The position numbers and the translations under genes were made by a program. A DNA stretch of 64,000 nt from CAKZLS01 sp963771545 (GTDB taxonomy: Bacteria; Pseudomonadota; Alphaproteobacteria; Rhodospirillales; Defluviicoccaceae), in contig CAVYTX010000002.1 in the NCBI GenBank assembly GCA_963771545.1, positions 1-64,000 on the forward strand, given 5' to 3'. Each line of letters starts with the position of its first letter. The first letter of the stretch is position 1. A model generated the notes under the pieces. The model saw nothing but the letters and a program-made list of their open reading frames with translations, was not told the origin of the DNA and searched no databases. Positions 46,275-55,778 of the stretch are shown here, piece by piece.

Positions 46275-47927
46275 TCACGGCGACGTGGAGGATGAGCCGG
46301 AGCCGGAGCCGGAGCCAGAGCCCGATGAACTCGACGGCGGGGCCGGGACGGTAAACGAACCAAGCGGGGCGGGAAATTCCACGGTAAAGGGAACGTCTCC
46401 CGATATGCCTGTTGCTTCAAATTGAGATAAGGGCACGGTCGCAAATTGCTCAAGCCGAGTTCCACAGTCGCCGGGACAGAGATCGATCGTGTCCTTCACC
46501 ACATAGTCAATCGCGGGCGTCACGGTGATGTTCGAACCGGACCGTACGACCTTCGCATGTCCACTGGCAAGACGTTCATCATTGAACGGTGATGGTTTGG
46601 CGCCCGCGGGGCACGATGTCTGGTCCTTGCCGATGTCGCCGGCGAGGTTTCCCGGGATATCCTTGGGAATGTTAAAATTCATGCGATTCCGCGAAGCCGG
46701 ATCGTCAAGCTCTGCGATCGCCGATGGGATCTGGGAACGAACATCGATTGATGACGTGGTGAATTCCGGGACGTTTGGGGGCGCGATCTTAAGCTTTTTC
46801 TCCAGTTCCTGGTGGAGAAAGGTCGTCGCTTTTTTTGTGGTCGGCGATTTGGTGAAGTCGCCGCCAAACTGAGCGCTAAGGTTTTTCGGCGCGGATCCGC
46901 CATTCAAATATTCTCTCCAGAAAGGTACGACCCGGCTACTCACCGCCGCCGAAATCCCCAGCATTATCCATCCCGAATTCTTGGCTCGATAGTACTCGGC
47001 CAATTTTTCACTTCTGTAAGGATCACAAAATCCCGGCGGACAGTGAGATGGGCGGCCGCACTTTTGGGCTTTCGGCGCTCCGCTGTCGCCATATTCCCGC
47101 TCTGCCGCGAGATCGGCGTCTCCCGAGGATACTTCGCCGAAGCCTTGCCGCTGCACGACGGTCCCTGGCGAAGCCGCGTTCTGTTGTTGAACGACATGAG
47201 CGAGTTCGTGAGCGATCAGGCGGCGGCCTCGATCACTCGCCGGCACATACTGGTTCGACCCGAAAACGATGTGGGAGCCGACCGTGTAGGCCTGGGCCGC
47301 CAACGCCGCCGCGGACCGCCCGGCTTTCGGTCCGGTATGGACGCGCACCCGGCCGAAGTCCCGATCAAATCGCGGTTCCATAAAAGCGCGCGTTTCCGGA
47401 TCGAGAGGCCGACCCGATGAGCGCAATACGCTGTCGACAACGGGCGGCGCGGTTGCCGGCGCCGGGACGCTCGTCCCGACGCGTTTCAACCGCGCGGTCT
47501 CTCCATCCTCATCGGATTGCTCCGTCCGGCATTTGGGGCAACCTCCACCGCAGGCGCATGCGCGCTGGACCCGCGGCTCCGGCATGCGCATCACTTGCTC
47601 GGAAACGCGGTCGGCTTGCCGCTCATATTCATCTTTCGGCTCGCTGATCGCCAATTTCGGCCGCGCCACCCGCATCGCGGGCGGATGTACGGGAATCCGG
47701 CTAAAATCGTGACCAAAGCGGAGTGACGCCGAATCGGTCAGCTCGAAGTCGCGTTCGCCGGCGTCGGTCGGCGACGGTCGCGGCGACGCCCGGTTTCCAG
47801 CGGAATGCAGCGAGTACGGGCCAAAATCCGCCCTATGGCGCGATCCGGGCGCCGCCGCGTCAAAACCGGCAAGGTTGGAGAATCCGGGCTTGGTCGGTCG
47901 ATTTTGCTGCTTCGCAAAGGTTCCCAT
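46275..47927 (-). CDS. DUF4157 (eCIS core) domain protein
   Basis: A 550-residue protein from ATG 47927 (GGGAG upstream). The N-terminal 170 residues are low-complexity with an ACACGGGCPKC cluster; then comes the DUF4157 domain (RSSGRPLDPETRAFMEPRF, FGRVRVHTG, YTVGSHIVFG, and DRGRRLIAHELAHVVQQQ), whose HExxH is a zinc-protease signature. The domain is frequent near extracellular contractile injection systems and in secreted putative toxins. The C-terminal half is unfamiliar and ends with a Ser/Gly tail of about 20 residues. No injection-system genes are nearby. Secretion route and target are unknown. Confidence 0.75.
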   Translation of the reverse strand: MGTFAKQQNRPTKPGFSNLAGFDAAAPGSRHRADFGPYSLHSAGNRASPRPSPTDAGERDFELTDSASLRFGHDFSRIPVHPPAMRVARPKLAISEPKDEYERQADRVSEQVMRMPEPRVQRACACGGGCPKCRTEQSDEDGETARLKRVGTSVPAPATAPPVVDSVLRSSGRPLDPETRAFMEPRFDRDFGRVRVHTGPKAGRSAAALAAQAYTVGSHIVFGSNQYVPASDRGRRLIAHELAHVVQQQNAASPGTVVQRQGFGEVSSGDADLAAEREYGDSGAPKAQKCGRPSHCPPGFCDPYRSEKLAEYYRAKNSGWIMLGISAAVSSRVVPFWREYLNGGSAPKNLSAQFGGDFTKSPTTKKATTFLHQELEKKLKIAPPNVPEFTTSSIDVRSQIPSAIAELDDPASRNRMNFNIPKDIPGNLAGDIGKDQTSCPAGAKPSPFNDERLASGHAKVVRSGSNITVTPAIDYVVKDTIDLCPGDCGTRLEQFATVPLSQFEATGISGDVPFTVEFPAPLGSFTVPAPPSSSSGSGSGSGSGSSSTSP

Positions 47928-48226
47928 GGTTGATCTCCCGGAAATGGCGCGTTCACGAAGAACACGTTTTACCAATTGTCGTCATCAACGACCGTGGCTA
48001 TCACCCTTTCAGCAAAGGCATACGATGGCAAGATAATAAAGGCATACGATGGCAAGATAATGGAGAGTCCACTGTTCTCGCAAGAGGAAGGGGGAGCGAC
48101 TTCACGGGCGCCCATCGGGGCGTTCGCCGCGGAAGCGGGCTCCATATCGGCGCGGAACCCCGTCGTGGTCAAATGCCTAGCCCCCGCCCCAGCGCGAGCA
48201 TAGCGCTGGCGCCGCGTGGGGCCGTT

Positions 48227-49207
48227 CTATTGAATCCGCTGGCCGGACGGCTGCTTGGCGCGAATGGCTTCGGCCCTGGCCCGCATCTTGGCCGCGTCCT
48301 CGGTGTTGCCGTTGGAGCGCAGCGCCGTGGCGTAGTTCTCGAAGCTCTGCGCCAGGACCGGGCTCGTGGGTTCCAGGGTCTGCTCGCGGATGATCAGCGC
48401 GCGCTTCAATACGGGCTCGGCCTCGGTGGTCTTGTCCTGTCTCACGTAGACCCCGGCGAGGTTATCGAGGGCGGCGGCCAGCCGGAGATCCCGTTCGCCG
48501 AACGTCTGTTCGGACAGGCCGGCGGCGCGCGCGTACAGCGGCTCGGCCTCCGCGTACCGCTTCTGAACCTCGTAGAACCGGGCCAGGTTGGTCATGCTCT
48601 GGATTGTGGCGGGGTTCGTCGACCCCAGGCGGGTGGCGCGGATGGACAGCGCCCGCTGGAACAGCGGCTCGGCCTCGGCGTAGCGCCCCTCGGCCTGATA
48701 GAGGCTCGCCAGATTGTTGAGGCTGACGGCCACCTGCGGATGGGTAGGGCCGGCCGTTTTTTCGTTGATGGCGAGCGCGCGCGCATACAGCGGTTCGGCC
48801 CGGTCGTATTGCCCTTGCGTCTGATACAGCGTCGCCAGGTTGTTGAGGCTGGAGGCGACGACCGGGCTGTCCGGTCCCAGCGTCCGTTCGCGGATCTCCA
48901 GGGCCTCCGTGTACAGCGGTTCGGCTTCCGCGTACTGGCCCTGGGCGTGATGGAAGGCGGCCAGGCGATCGAGGCTGGCGGCCAGCCGCTGTTCGTCCAG
49001 CTCCGGCGTTTTGGCCGCCGCGACGGCCGCCTGGAAGTGCTGCTCGGCCGCGGTCAATTGCCGCTGCTGCATCGCCCGGTCGGCGGCGCGCATGGAGTCC
49101 TCCCACGCGTCGGCGCGGACGGTGGCGGGCATGCCCGCGAAGGCCAGACCAACGACGGCCACACACAGAAAGCCGGCCACCGGCCCTCTCGCGATAGTCG
49201 ATCTCAT
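48227..49207 (-). CDS. Exported tetratricopeptide repeat protein
   Basis: A 326-residue protein from ATG 49207, with GGGAGC upstream. It has a signal peptide (GFLCVAVVGLAFAGMPATVRA) and then about six 42-residue kinesin-light-chain-type TPR units (SLNNLATLYQTQGQYDRAEP, YARALAINEKT), which form a helical scaffold for protein binding. The partner is unknown. An open frame extends to 49372 but lacks a start context. Confidence 0.85.
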   Translation of the reverse strand: MRSTIARGPVAGFLCVAVVGLAFAGMPATVRADAWEDSMRAADRAMQQRQLTAAEQHFQAAVAAAKTPELDEQRLAASLDRLAAFHHAQGQYAEAEPLYTEALEIRERTLGPDSPVVASSLNNLATLYQTQGQYDRAEPLYARALAINEKTAGPTHPQVAVSLNNLASLYQAEGRYAEAEPLFQRALSIRATRLGSTNPATIQSMTNLARFYEVQKRYAEAEPLYARAAGLSEQTFGERDLRLAAALDNLAGVYVRQDKTTEAEPVLKRALIIREQTLEPTSPVLAQSFENYATALRSNGNTEDAAKMRARAEAIRAKQPSGQRIQ

Positions 49208-49422
49208 AAACGACAGCTCCCTATTATTCTCCGGGTTGCTCCACGGCCAGTGCCACGAACCACCCAATATACCCCAAATGCGGCCTTCGCCGTTATTTTT
49301 TGGCGGGACAGGAGCGTGGGGAAGCCGAGGCGGCGATTCCAAGCCGCGCCGGGCTCGCGTTGAACGGTGCATGGAATGGGGTTACAGTCGTTCCCGGGTC
49401 CGTTACGCGGAGGAACAACATC

Positions 49423-50184
49423 ATGGATGTCAAGGGTCACGCGGCCATCGTCACCGGCGCCGCATCGGGCCTGGGTCAAGCCACGGCGCGCGCGCTGGCG
49501 GACGCGGGCGCCACGGTCGCCCTTTTCGACCTGAACGAACAGGCGGTCAACGACATCGCCAATCGGATCGGCGGTCTGGCCGTGGTGTGCGACATCGGCG
49601 ACGAGGCTTCCACCGAGGCGGCCATCGCCAAGGCCCGCGAGGCGCACGGTCCGGCGCGGATCTCCGTCAACTGCGCGGGCGTGGCGCCGCCGGCGAAAAT
49701 TGTCGGCCGCAACGGCCCGCAGCCGTTGGCCGATTTCGCCCGCGTCGTGCGGATCAACCTCATCGGCACGTTCAATATCATGCGGCTCGCCGCCGCCGAC
49801 ATGCAGGTGCTGGACGTCGTGGAGACCGGCGAGCGCGGCGTGATCATCAACACCGCGTCCATCGCCGCGTTCGAGGGACAGATCGGCCAGGCCGCCTATG
49901 CCGCGTCCAAGGGCGGCGTCGTCTCCCTGACCCTGCCGGCGGCGCGGGAGTTCGCCCGTTTCGGCATCCGGGTTCTCACCATCGCGCCCGGCACGTTCTC
50001 GACGCCCATGCTGAAAGGTCTGCCCGAGGCCGCTCAGAAAGCGCTCGGCGAGGCCGTGCCGTTCCCGTCGCGTCTCGGAGATCCGGCGGAGTTCGCGAGC
50101 CTGGTGCTGCATATGGTCGGCAACGTCATGATGAACGGCGAGGTGGTCCGTCTGGACGGGGCATTGCGGATGCCGCCGTTGTAG
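49423..50184 (+). CDS. SDR dehydrogenase, 3-hydroxyacyl-CoA dehydrogenase type
   Basis: A 253-residue classical SDR from ATG 49423, with GCGGAGG upstream. The TGAASGLG nucleotide motif, DLNE acidic end of beta2 (NAD preference), NCAG, the catalytic Ser in IINTASIAAF, and YAASK (YxxxK) are complete. The pattern closely resembles type II 3-hydroxyacyl-CoA dehydrogenase (HSD17B10-like), which acts in beta-oxidation of short or branched acyl-CoA. The downstream gene phhB is convergent. Confidence 0.9.
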   Translation: MDVKGHAAIVTGAASGLGQATARALADAGATVALFDLNEQAVNDIANRIGGLAVVCDIGDEASTEAAIAKAREAHGPARISVNCAGVAPPAKIVGRNGPQPLADFARVVRINLIGTFNIMRLAAADMQVLDVVETGERGVIINTASIAAFEGQIGQAAYAASKGGVVSLTLPAAREFARFGIRVLTIAPGTFSTPMLKGLPEAAQKALGEAVPFPSRLGDPAEFASLVLHMVGNVMMNGEVVRLDGALRMPPL

Positions 50185-50191
50185 GAAGCCC

Positions 50192-50488
50192 CTACGCCGG
50201 GCCCGCGGCTTTGTCCATGAACCGGGCGAGCCGGATATCGAGATCCGTAACGCCGCCGGCATCGTGGGTCGCCAGCGTGACATCGACCCGGTTATAGACA
50301 TTGAGCCATTCCGGGTGGTGATCCATCTTTTCGGCCGTGAGCGCGGCCCGCGTCATGAAGCCGAACGCCTGATTGAAGGTCTTGAACTGGAACGTCTTCC
50401 GGATCGCGTCCCGGCCTTCGACCTCGGCCCAACCGTCCAAGGTCCCGAGCGCGTCGCGGCGCTCGCCGGCGGTCAATTTCGTGGCCAT
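50192..50488 (-). CDS. phhB: Pterin-4-alpha-carbinolamine dehydratase
   Basis: A 98-residue protein from ATG 50488, after GAGGGAA. It shows the family signature: GWAEVEGRDAIRKTFQFK, EKMDHHPEWLNVYNRVDVTLATHDAGGVTDLD with the catalytic His pair. It recycles tetrahydrobiopterin after aromatic hydroxylation, or may be a moonlighting partner in molybdopterin or folate metabolism. The open frame upstream runs through the palindromic repeat and is not coding. Confidence 0.9.
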   Translation of the reverse strand: MATKLTAGERRDALGTLDGWAEVEGRDAIRKTFQFKTFNQAFGFMTRAALTAEKMDHHPEWLNVYNRVDVTLATHDAGGVTDLDIRLARFMDKAAGPA

Positions 50489-50555
50489 GCTTTTCCCTCG
50501 CTTGCTTATCCAATTCCGCACGTAAGCGCGCTTGGCCGCCGGATCAAGGCGCGTT

Positions 50556-50834
50556 ATACCAACGGTCGTTAATAATGACCCATTGTGACGGCCTTTCGAG
50601 GTTTCCGGCAAGGAGCGTGGTGCGCCGTGATGCGGGCGCATCATAAGCGCCGCGCGACGCCGTCCGGAAACCTCGAAAGGCCGCCCGGAGGGTCGTGTTT
50701 CGCGCATCCTCGGGGCCCATGTTCGAAGCGTAGGGGAACCGCTTGACGATGGGTCCCCATCGCCGGCGCGGCCCCTCCTGCCGAGGATGCGAGAAACACG
50801 ATCACAATGAGTCATTATTAACGACCGTTGGTAT
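50556..50834. repeat. Palindromic three-hairpin element, copy 2 (279 bp)
   Basis: The terminal arms pair perfectly over 24 bp (ATACCAACGGTCGTTAATAA at the left). Compared with copies 1 and 3 the arm reads CGT where they read CAC, and the right arm carries the matching change (AACGACC). Hairpin A arms (GGCCTTTCGAGGTTTCCGG) pair perfectly. Hairpin B carries about 15 extra bases in its loop, which explains the greater length. Between phhB and a zincin gene. Confidence 0.9.
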
Positions 50835-50846
50835 TACTCTTTTGCG

Positions 50847-51245
50847 ATGACCAAGACCTTCAAGGCGCCGCCGGACCTTGCCGACATCGAGGACCTGGCC
50901 CGAGCCAGTTTGACCACCATACCGGAGCCTCTCAGGCGGTTTACCGAAAACGTGATCATCCGGGTGGAAGACTTTCCCGACGAGGACGTGGAACGCGAAT
51001 TCGAGCTCGAAAGCCCGTTCGATCTGCTGGGGCTCTACCGGGGCGTCAGCCTCGACAGAAAGAGCGTCGGAGGAGTACCCGGGGACGTGGACATGATCTG
51101 GCTCTACCGCCGGCCTATTCTGGATTTTTGGTGCGAAACCGGCGATAAGTTGACCCGCATCGTCAGACATGTGCTGATCCATGAAATCGGACACCATTTC
51201 GGTTTCAGCGATGAAGACATGGAGCGGATCGAGTACCAGGAATGA
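50847..51245 (+). CDS. Zincin-like metallopeptidase family protein
   Basis: A 132-residue protein starting 13 bp after the palindromic element. The motif HVLIHEIGHHFGFSDEDME contains HExxHxxGxxD, the zincin signature, in the arrangement of the short 'metallopeptidase family' (PF06262). ENVIIRVEDFPDEDVERE and PFDLLGLYRG are also typical. Activity on proteins has not been clearly established for this family. Confidence 0.85.
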   Translation: MTKTFKAPPDLADIEDLARASLTTIPEPLRRFTENVIIRVEDFPDEDVEREFELESPFDLLGLYRGVSLDRKSVGGVPGDVDMIWLYRRPILDFWCETGDKLTRIVRHVLIHEIGHHFGFSDEDMERIEYQE

Positions 51246-51249
51246 CGGA

Positions 51250-51954
51250 TCAAAACAAAAGCGCCGCGCCGTCAGACTTACCGGCGGACATCATGCAGCC
51301 CGGATCGTCGTTGCGCACATTGTTGACTCGCGGGGTAACGGGAGACGCGGTCATTTCGCCCTCGAAGGGCTGAAGCAGGGACCGAGCGGTTTCCAGCGGC
51401 AGCGAGGTGTCCAGCCACAAATCGAACGCCTCCGGGGTTAGAATCACGGGCATCCGGTCATGGATGGGCCGCAACAGGTCATTGGCCTTGGCGGTGATGA
51501 TAGCACAGGTTTCCACCACCGGGCCGCCGGGCGCGTTCCATCTCTCCCAGAGGCCGGAAAACGCAAACGGCCGATCGCCGGCGACGGTGATGAAGTAGGG
51601 TTGTTTGGGGCCCCGGGGCTGCTTTTGCCATTCGTAGAAGCCGTCGGCGACAACCAGGCACCGCCGTTGCCGGAACGCGCTCCGGAACGCCGGTTTCTCC
51701 GGGACGGTTTCGGCCCGGGCGTTGATCATTCGGGCGCCGATCCCCATGTCTTTCGCCCACGAGGGGATCAATCCCCATCGCAGCAACACCAGTTCCCGCA
51801 CGTCGGCGTGGGCCCGGCGCCTCACCACCGGAACATCCTGCGTGGGCGCGATATTGTAACGTGCCGGGACATGCACGGGATCGAGGCGATCCGCCAGCCG
51901 GTACAGCTCAACGAGTTCGCGCCAGGACCGCGTTTGGGTAAATCGTCCGCACAT
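51250..51954 (-). CDS. yedK: SRAP domain protein (YedK/HMCES type)
   Basis: A 234-residue protein starting MCGRF, so Cys2 is exposed after Met removal. It keeps the SRAP residues: NIAPTQDVPVV, WGLIPSWAKD, NARAET, FRQRRCLVVADGFYEW and HDRMPVIL with the active-site His. SRAP proteins form a covalent thiazolidine link to abasic sites in single-stranded DNA and protect them during replication. The gene is convergent with the zincin. Confidence 0.95.
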   Translation of the reverse strand: MCGRFTQTRSWRELVELYRLADRLDPVHVPARYNIAPTQDVPVVRRRAHADVRELVLLRWGLIPSWAKDMGIGARMINARAETVPEKPAFRSAFRQRRCLVVADGFYEWQKQPRGPKQPYFITVAGDRPFAFSGLWERWNAPGGPVVETCAIITAKANDLLRPIHDRMPVILTPEAFDLWLDTSLPLETARSLLQPFEGEMTASPVTPRVNNVRNDDPGCMMSAGKSDGAALLF

Positions 51955-52032
51955 GAGGGCAGCTTATGCCATTTCCATTCCTGGCGGCGACAAAAGGCGT
52001 GCATGGCAACCATTACGTAAATTAATAAAGTA

Positions 52033-52062
52033 TTTACACTCATAAGGTGTATCGTGTATGCT
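52033..52062 (+). promoter_or_regulatory. Possible promoter of the pentapeptide gene
   Basis: TTTACA and TATGCT with an 18-bp spacer lie in an AT-rich patch about 100 bp before the gene. A CCCGGC/GCCGGG hairpin with a 5-base loop follows at 52075-52091. The match to a sigma-70 promoter is moderate. Confidence 0.3.
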
Positions 52063-52157
52063 TCGTCCCTGTAACCCGGCACAAAGCCGGGATCTATTTG
52101 GCAACAGGAATCACATGGGGCACGGAACCGCGATAGTCGGTACGAGAGAGTGTTGTC

Positions 52158-52757
52158 ATGCTTCGCCGGGAACCAGGATCGAAGATTCGCCCAGTCACGG
52201 AAACGGCGCTCGCTGATCGGCGGACCGGTCTTCGCACCCTCGCGGAAGGGGAACTGCAAGCCGTCCTCAAAAGCCACCACGCATGGATCGCGTCGGGCTG
52301 GAACATGGGCCGGCGCGCCGATCTGGCGCGTGTGGACCTGCACCAGGCGGATCTACGGAGTGTTGCCCTGATGTTGGTCGATCTTCACGGAGCCGACTTG
52401 AGAGGCGCCGATCTCCGAGAGGCCGATCTCGAATCCACCGACCTTCGGGGCGCCAATTTGAGAATGTCGGATCTCCGGGGCGCCTGCCTCCAGTGGGCGG
52501 ACCTCGAAGCGGCCGATCTCCGGCGCGCCAATCTCAAGGGCGCGAATTTCCGCGAGGCCAACTTGCGTTCCGCCGACCTTCGGGGCGCCAACCTGCGTGG
52601 GGCCAACTTCGCCGATGCTTTTGGGCTCACCCAGCCGCAACTGGATGCGGCCTACGGAGATCACGCAACCGCGCTCCCCCCGGATTTGACGGTCTCCGTG
52701 AATGCCGCCGGCCAAAAGCTCTCGTGCGTGCTCCTGCCCCTCAAGCCAAAGTCCTAA
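52158..52757 (+). CDS. Pentapeptide repeat protein
   Basis: A 199-residue protein. An N-terminal helical stretch (LAEGELQAVLKSHHAWIASG) is followed by about 17 A(D/N)LRx units (ADLRGADLREADLESTDLRG) from roughly residue 55 to 150, which fold into a right-handed quadrilateral beta-helix. The family includes DNA mimics that shield gyrase, but most members have unknown targets. The C-terminal 40 residues are not repeats. It lies just upstream of fhs but is probably unrelated. Confidence 0.8.
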   Translation: MLRREPGSKIRPVTETALADRRTGLRTLAEGELQAVLKSHHAWIASGWNMGRRADLARVDLHQADLRSVALMLVDLHGADLRGADLREADLESTDLRGANLRMSDLRGACLQWADLEAADLRRANLKGANFREANLRSADLRGANLRGANFADAFGLTQPQLDAAYGDHATALPPDLTVSVNAAGQKLSCVLLPLKPKS

Positions 52758-52904
52758 CAATCCAAGGCGCGGCGCGCCGCTCCTCAGCGGGCGCTGATGA
52801 ATGGGTGTCGCATTCAGGACAGCCACTAGCGCGATTTGGCGGCATTGTTCTTATCGCGGTCGCGGTGGGGACCGTTTGGCGGACCTCAGAAGGGAGTAGG
52901 ATTA

Positions 52905-54638
52905 TTGGCGCGAGCACGTTCCTTGGATAAGACGGAGGCGTCTCCTCTGTCGCTGCACGAGCAGCCGAAAAGCGATATCGACATCGCGCGGTCCGCGGCC
53001 ATGCGGCCGATCATGGCGCTGGCCGAGGAACGGCTCGGCATTCCGCCGGAAGCACTGGAACCGTTCGGGCATTTCAAGGCCAAGGTTTCGCTGCCCTACA
53101 TTAAGTCGCTCGCCGACCGGCCCGATGGCCGGCTCATCCTGGTTACGGCGGTGACCCCGACACCCGCCGGCGAGGGCAAGACGACGACCACCGTCGGGCT
53201 CGGCGACGCGCTTAACCGGATCGGCCGGAAAACGATGATCTGTCTCCGCGAGCCCTCGCTCGGTCCGTGCTTCGGGATGAAGGGAGGCGCCGCCGGGGGC
53301 GGCTACGCGCAGGTGGTGCCGATGACCGACATCAACCTGCATTTCACCGGCGATTTCCATGCCATCGGCGCCGCCAACAATCTGCTGGCGGCGATGATCG
53401 ACAATCACATCTACTGGGGCAACGAGCTCGGCATCGACGAGCGGCAAATCACCTGGCGGCGGGTCGTCGACATGAACGACCGGGCGCTGCGCGACGTGGT
53501 TTGCAGCCTCGGCGGGGTGTCCAATGGGTTCCCGCGCCAGGACCACTTCGATATCACCGTCGCCTCGGAGGTGATGGCGATCTTCTGTCTCGCGACCGAC
53601 CTCGAGGATCTTGCCCGCCGTCTGGGCAATATCATCGTCGCCCACACGTTCGACCGGAAACCGGTGCGCGCCAAGGATCTCGGCGCCCATGGCGCGATGA
53701 CGGCGCTGCTCAAGGATGCGTTGATGCCCAACCTGGTGCAGACGCTGGAGAACAATTTGGCGTTCATCCATGGCGGTCCGTTCGGCAACATCGCCCATGG
53801 CTGCAACTCGGTGCTGGCGACAAAGACGGCCCTGAAGCTCGCCGACTACGTGGTCACGGAAGCCGGGTTCGGCGCCGACCTCGGAGCGGAAAAGTTCTTC
53901 GACATCAAGTGCCGCAAGGCGGGTTTGAAACCCGATCTGGCGGTCCTTGTCGCGACGGTGCGGGCGCTGAAGATGCACGGCGGTCTCGCCAAGGACAAGC
54001 TGGGCAAGGAGAACATGGCGGCCCTGGTCAAGGGAGCCGAGAACCTCGCTCGCCATATCGAGAACGTTCGCAGCTTCGGTCTGCCCGTGATCGTCGCCAT
54101 CAACCGTTTCAGCACCGACACGGACGCGGAAATCGACTTGTTGCGCCAGGTGTGCGCCGAGATGGAGGTGGGGGCGGTGATCGCCGATCACTGGGCTACG
54201 GGGAGCGCCGGCGCGGAGGATCTGGCCGACGCCGTGGTCCGGGGGGTCGAGGAGAACGGGGCCGAGTTTCGTTGCCTGTACGAAGACGGCATGCCGCTTT
54301 GGGAGAAGGTCCGGACGGTGGCGCAGCGCATGTACGGAGCCCAGGGGATCATCGCCGACAAGAAAATCCGGGGTCAGTTCGCCGAATTGCAGAGCGAAGG
54401 ATTCGGCCACTTTCCGGTCTGCATCGCCAAGACGCAATATAGCTTCTCCACCGATCCCAACCTGCGCGGGGCCCCGACCAATCACGTGGTCCCGATCCGG
54501 GAGATCCGCCTTTCCGGCGGAGCCGAGTTTCTCGTCGTGATCTGCGGCGACATCATGACGCTGCCGGGACTGCCGAGAACGCCATCGGCCAACGGCATCG
54601 GCGTCGATGAAAACGGCGAGATCTACGGCATTTTCTAA
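52905..54638 (+). CDS. fhs: Formate-tetrahydrofolate ligase
   Basis: About 577 residues. A TTG start at 52905 is preferred because AGGGAG lies upstream and the frame before it is not protein-like; the first sure homologous segment is SDIDIARSA. ATP-binding loop TPTPAGEGKTTTTVGLG, REPSLGPCFGMKGGAAGGG and HGGPFGNIAHGCNS are hallmark sequences. The enzyme interconverts formate + THF + ATP and 10-formyl-THF. In this setting it would run toward formate and ATP, oxidising methyl groups delivered by the MttB system. It is 78 bp upstream of the regulator gene. Confidence 0.95.
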   Translation: MARARSLDKTEASPLSLHEQPKSDIDIARSAAMRPIMALAEERLGIPPEALEPFGHFKAKVSLPYIKSLADRPDGRLILVTAVTPTPAGEGKTTTTVGLGDALNRIGRKTMICLREPSLGPCFGMKGGAAGGGYAQVVPMTDINLHFTGDFHAIGAANNLLAAMIDNHIYWGNELGIDERQITWRRVVDMNDRALRDVVCSLGGVSNGFPRQDHFDITVASEVMAIFCLATDLEDLARRLGNIIVAHTFDRKPVRAKDLGAHGAMTALLKDALMPNLVQTLENNLAFIHGGPFGNIAHGCNSVLATKTALKLADYVVTEAGFGADLGAEKFFDIKCRKAGLKPDLAVLVATVRALKMHGGLAKDKLGKENMAALVKGAENLARHIENVRSFGLPVIVAINRFSTDTDAEIDLLRQVCAEMEVGAVIADHWATGSAGAEDLADAVVRGVEENGAEFRCLYEDGMPLWEKVRTVAQRMYGAQGIIADKKIRGQFAELQSEGFGHFPVCIAKTQYSFSTDPNLRGAPTNHVVPIREIRLSGGAEFLVVICGDIMTLPGLPRTPSANGIGVDENGEIYGIF

Positions 54639-54716
54639 AGTTCCTATCGGCGATCGCGGGTATTCTGTATCCTGCGGGGAGAATTGATCGTGAATTGCTT
54701 TGGGAGGCGTAAGCTC

Positions 54717-55778
54717 ATGATCAACAGTCCCGCCAAAGGCGAACCGACCCGCGTCGGATTTTTTCTGGTGCCCGGGTTTTCCATGATCGCGTTTTCGGCG
54801 GCCGTCGAACCCCTGCGACTGGCGAACAGGGTCGCCGGACGCAAGGTCTATATCTGGGAGTGTTACTCCATGGACGGCAGGCCCGTCGAGGCCAGCAATG
54901 GCCTCGCCGCCATGGCCCACGGCGCCATCGGCGAGATCACCGCCATGCCGGTGCTCGTGATCTGCGGCGGGATCGGCGCCGAGCATTATCGAAACACGGC
55001 TCTCTACGCCAAACTGCGCCGGCTGGCGTCGCACGGCACCGTTGTCGGCGCGGTCTGCACCGGCACCTATGTTCTGGCCAGGGCGGGGCTGTTGGACGGA
55101 TACCGGTGCACCATTCACTGGGAAAATATCGATGGGTTTCGCGAGGAATTCCCGGATATCGAGATCGTTTCCGAGCTCTACGAGATCGATCGCAACCGGT
55201 TCACGTGTTCGGGCGGAACCGCGGCGATCGATATGATGTTGAACTTCATCGCCCTGCACCTGGGCCACGACATCGCCGCCTCCGTCGCCGACCAGCTCAT
55301 CCACCACCGCATCCGCAGCGGCTTCGAGGGGCAGCGGATGGAGTTGAGGGCCCGGCTCAACATCACCAATCCCAAACTTCTCGAGGCGATCGAAGAGATG
55401 GAGGGAAGTCTCGAGGAACCGATGAGTTGCGCCGAACTGGCGCGAAGCATCGGCCTCTCGCCACGGCAGTTGGAACGATTGTTCAGCAAATACCTGAACC
55501 GCTCGCCGACCCGCTATTACCTCGGACTGCGTCTCGACCGGGCGCGCTTCCTGCTGTTGCAGACGAGCCTTTCCATCCTTAACGTCGCTCTCGCCTGCGG
55601 CTTCGTCTCGGCGTCGCATTTCTCCAAATGCTACCGCGAGTACTTCGGATGGACGCCGAGCGACGAACGCCGATCGTCGAACCATATGCTCGAAGAGGAT
55701 CCCATCTCCGTGCTGACTTGGCCGGCCGAGCCGCCTACGGTGTGCGACGTCGGGATGGGCGGCGGCGGCCGCGCGTAG
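54717..55778 (+). CDS. GlxA-family (GbdR-like) AraC transcription regulator
   Basis: A 353-residue protein from ATG 54717 (GGGAGGCG upstream). The N-terminal DJ-1/PfpI domain (VGFFLVPGFSMIAFSAAVEPLRLAN, VGAVCTGTYVLARAGLLDG) is fused to a C-terminal AraC DNA-binding domain (LARSIGLSPRQLERLFSKYL, then FVSASHFSKCYREYFG). GlxA/GbdR regulators sense betaine-type or choline-derived ligands in Pseudomonas. Here it lies tail-to-tail with the methyl-transfer operon, overlapping its last gene by 44 bp, and is a plausible activator of that operon and of mttB. Confidence 0.9.
   Translation: MINSPAKGEPTRVGFFLVPGFSMIAFSAAVEPLRLANRVAGRKVYIWECYSMDGRPVEASNGLAAMAHGAIGEITAMPVLVICGGIGAEHYRNTALYAKLRRLASHGTVVGAVCTGTYVLARAGLLDGYRCTIHWENIDGFREEFPDIEIVSELYEIDRNRFTCSGGTAAIDMMLNFIALHLGHDIAASVADQLIHHRIRSGFEGQRMELRARLNITNPKLLEAIEEMEGSLEEPMSCAELARSIGLSPRQLERLFSKYLNRSPTRYYLGLRLDRARFLLLQTSLSILNVALACGFVSASHFSKCYREYFGWTPSDERRSSNHMLEEDPISVLTWPAEPPTVCDVGMGGGGRA

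Noticed and set aside
52902..55685. Minus-strand open frame of 927 codons
   Set aside because: It runs antisense through fhs and the GlxA-like regulator, both clearly coding on the plus strand; its translation has no family motif and is an artefact of high GC.
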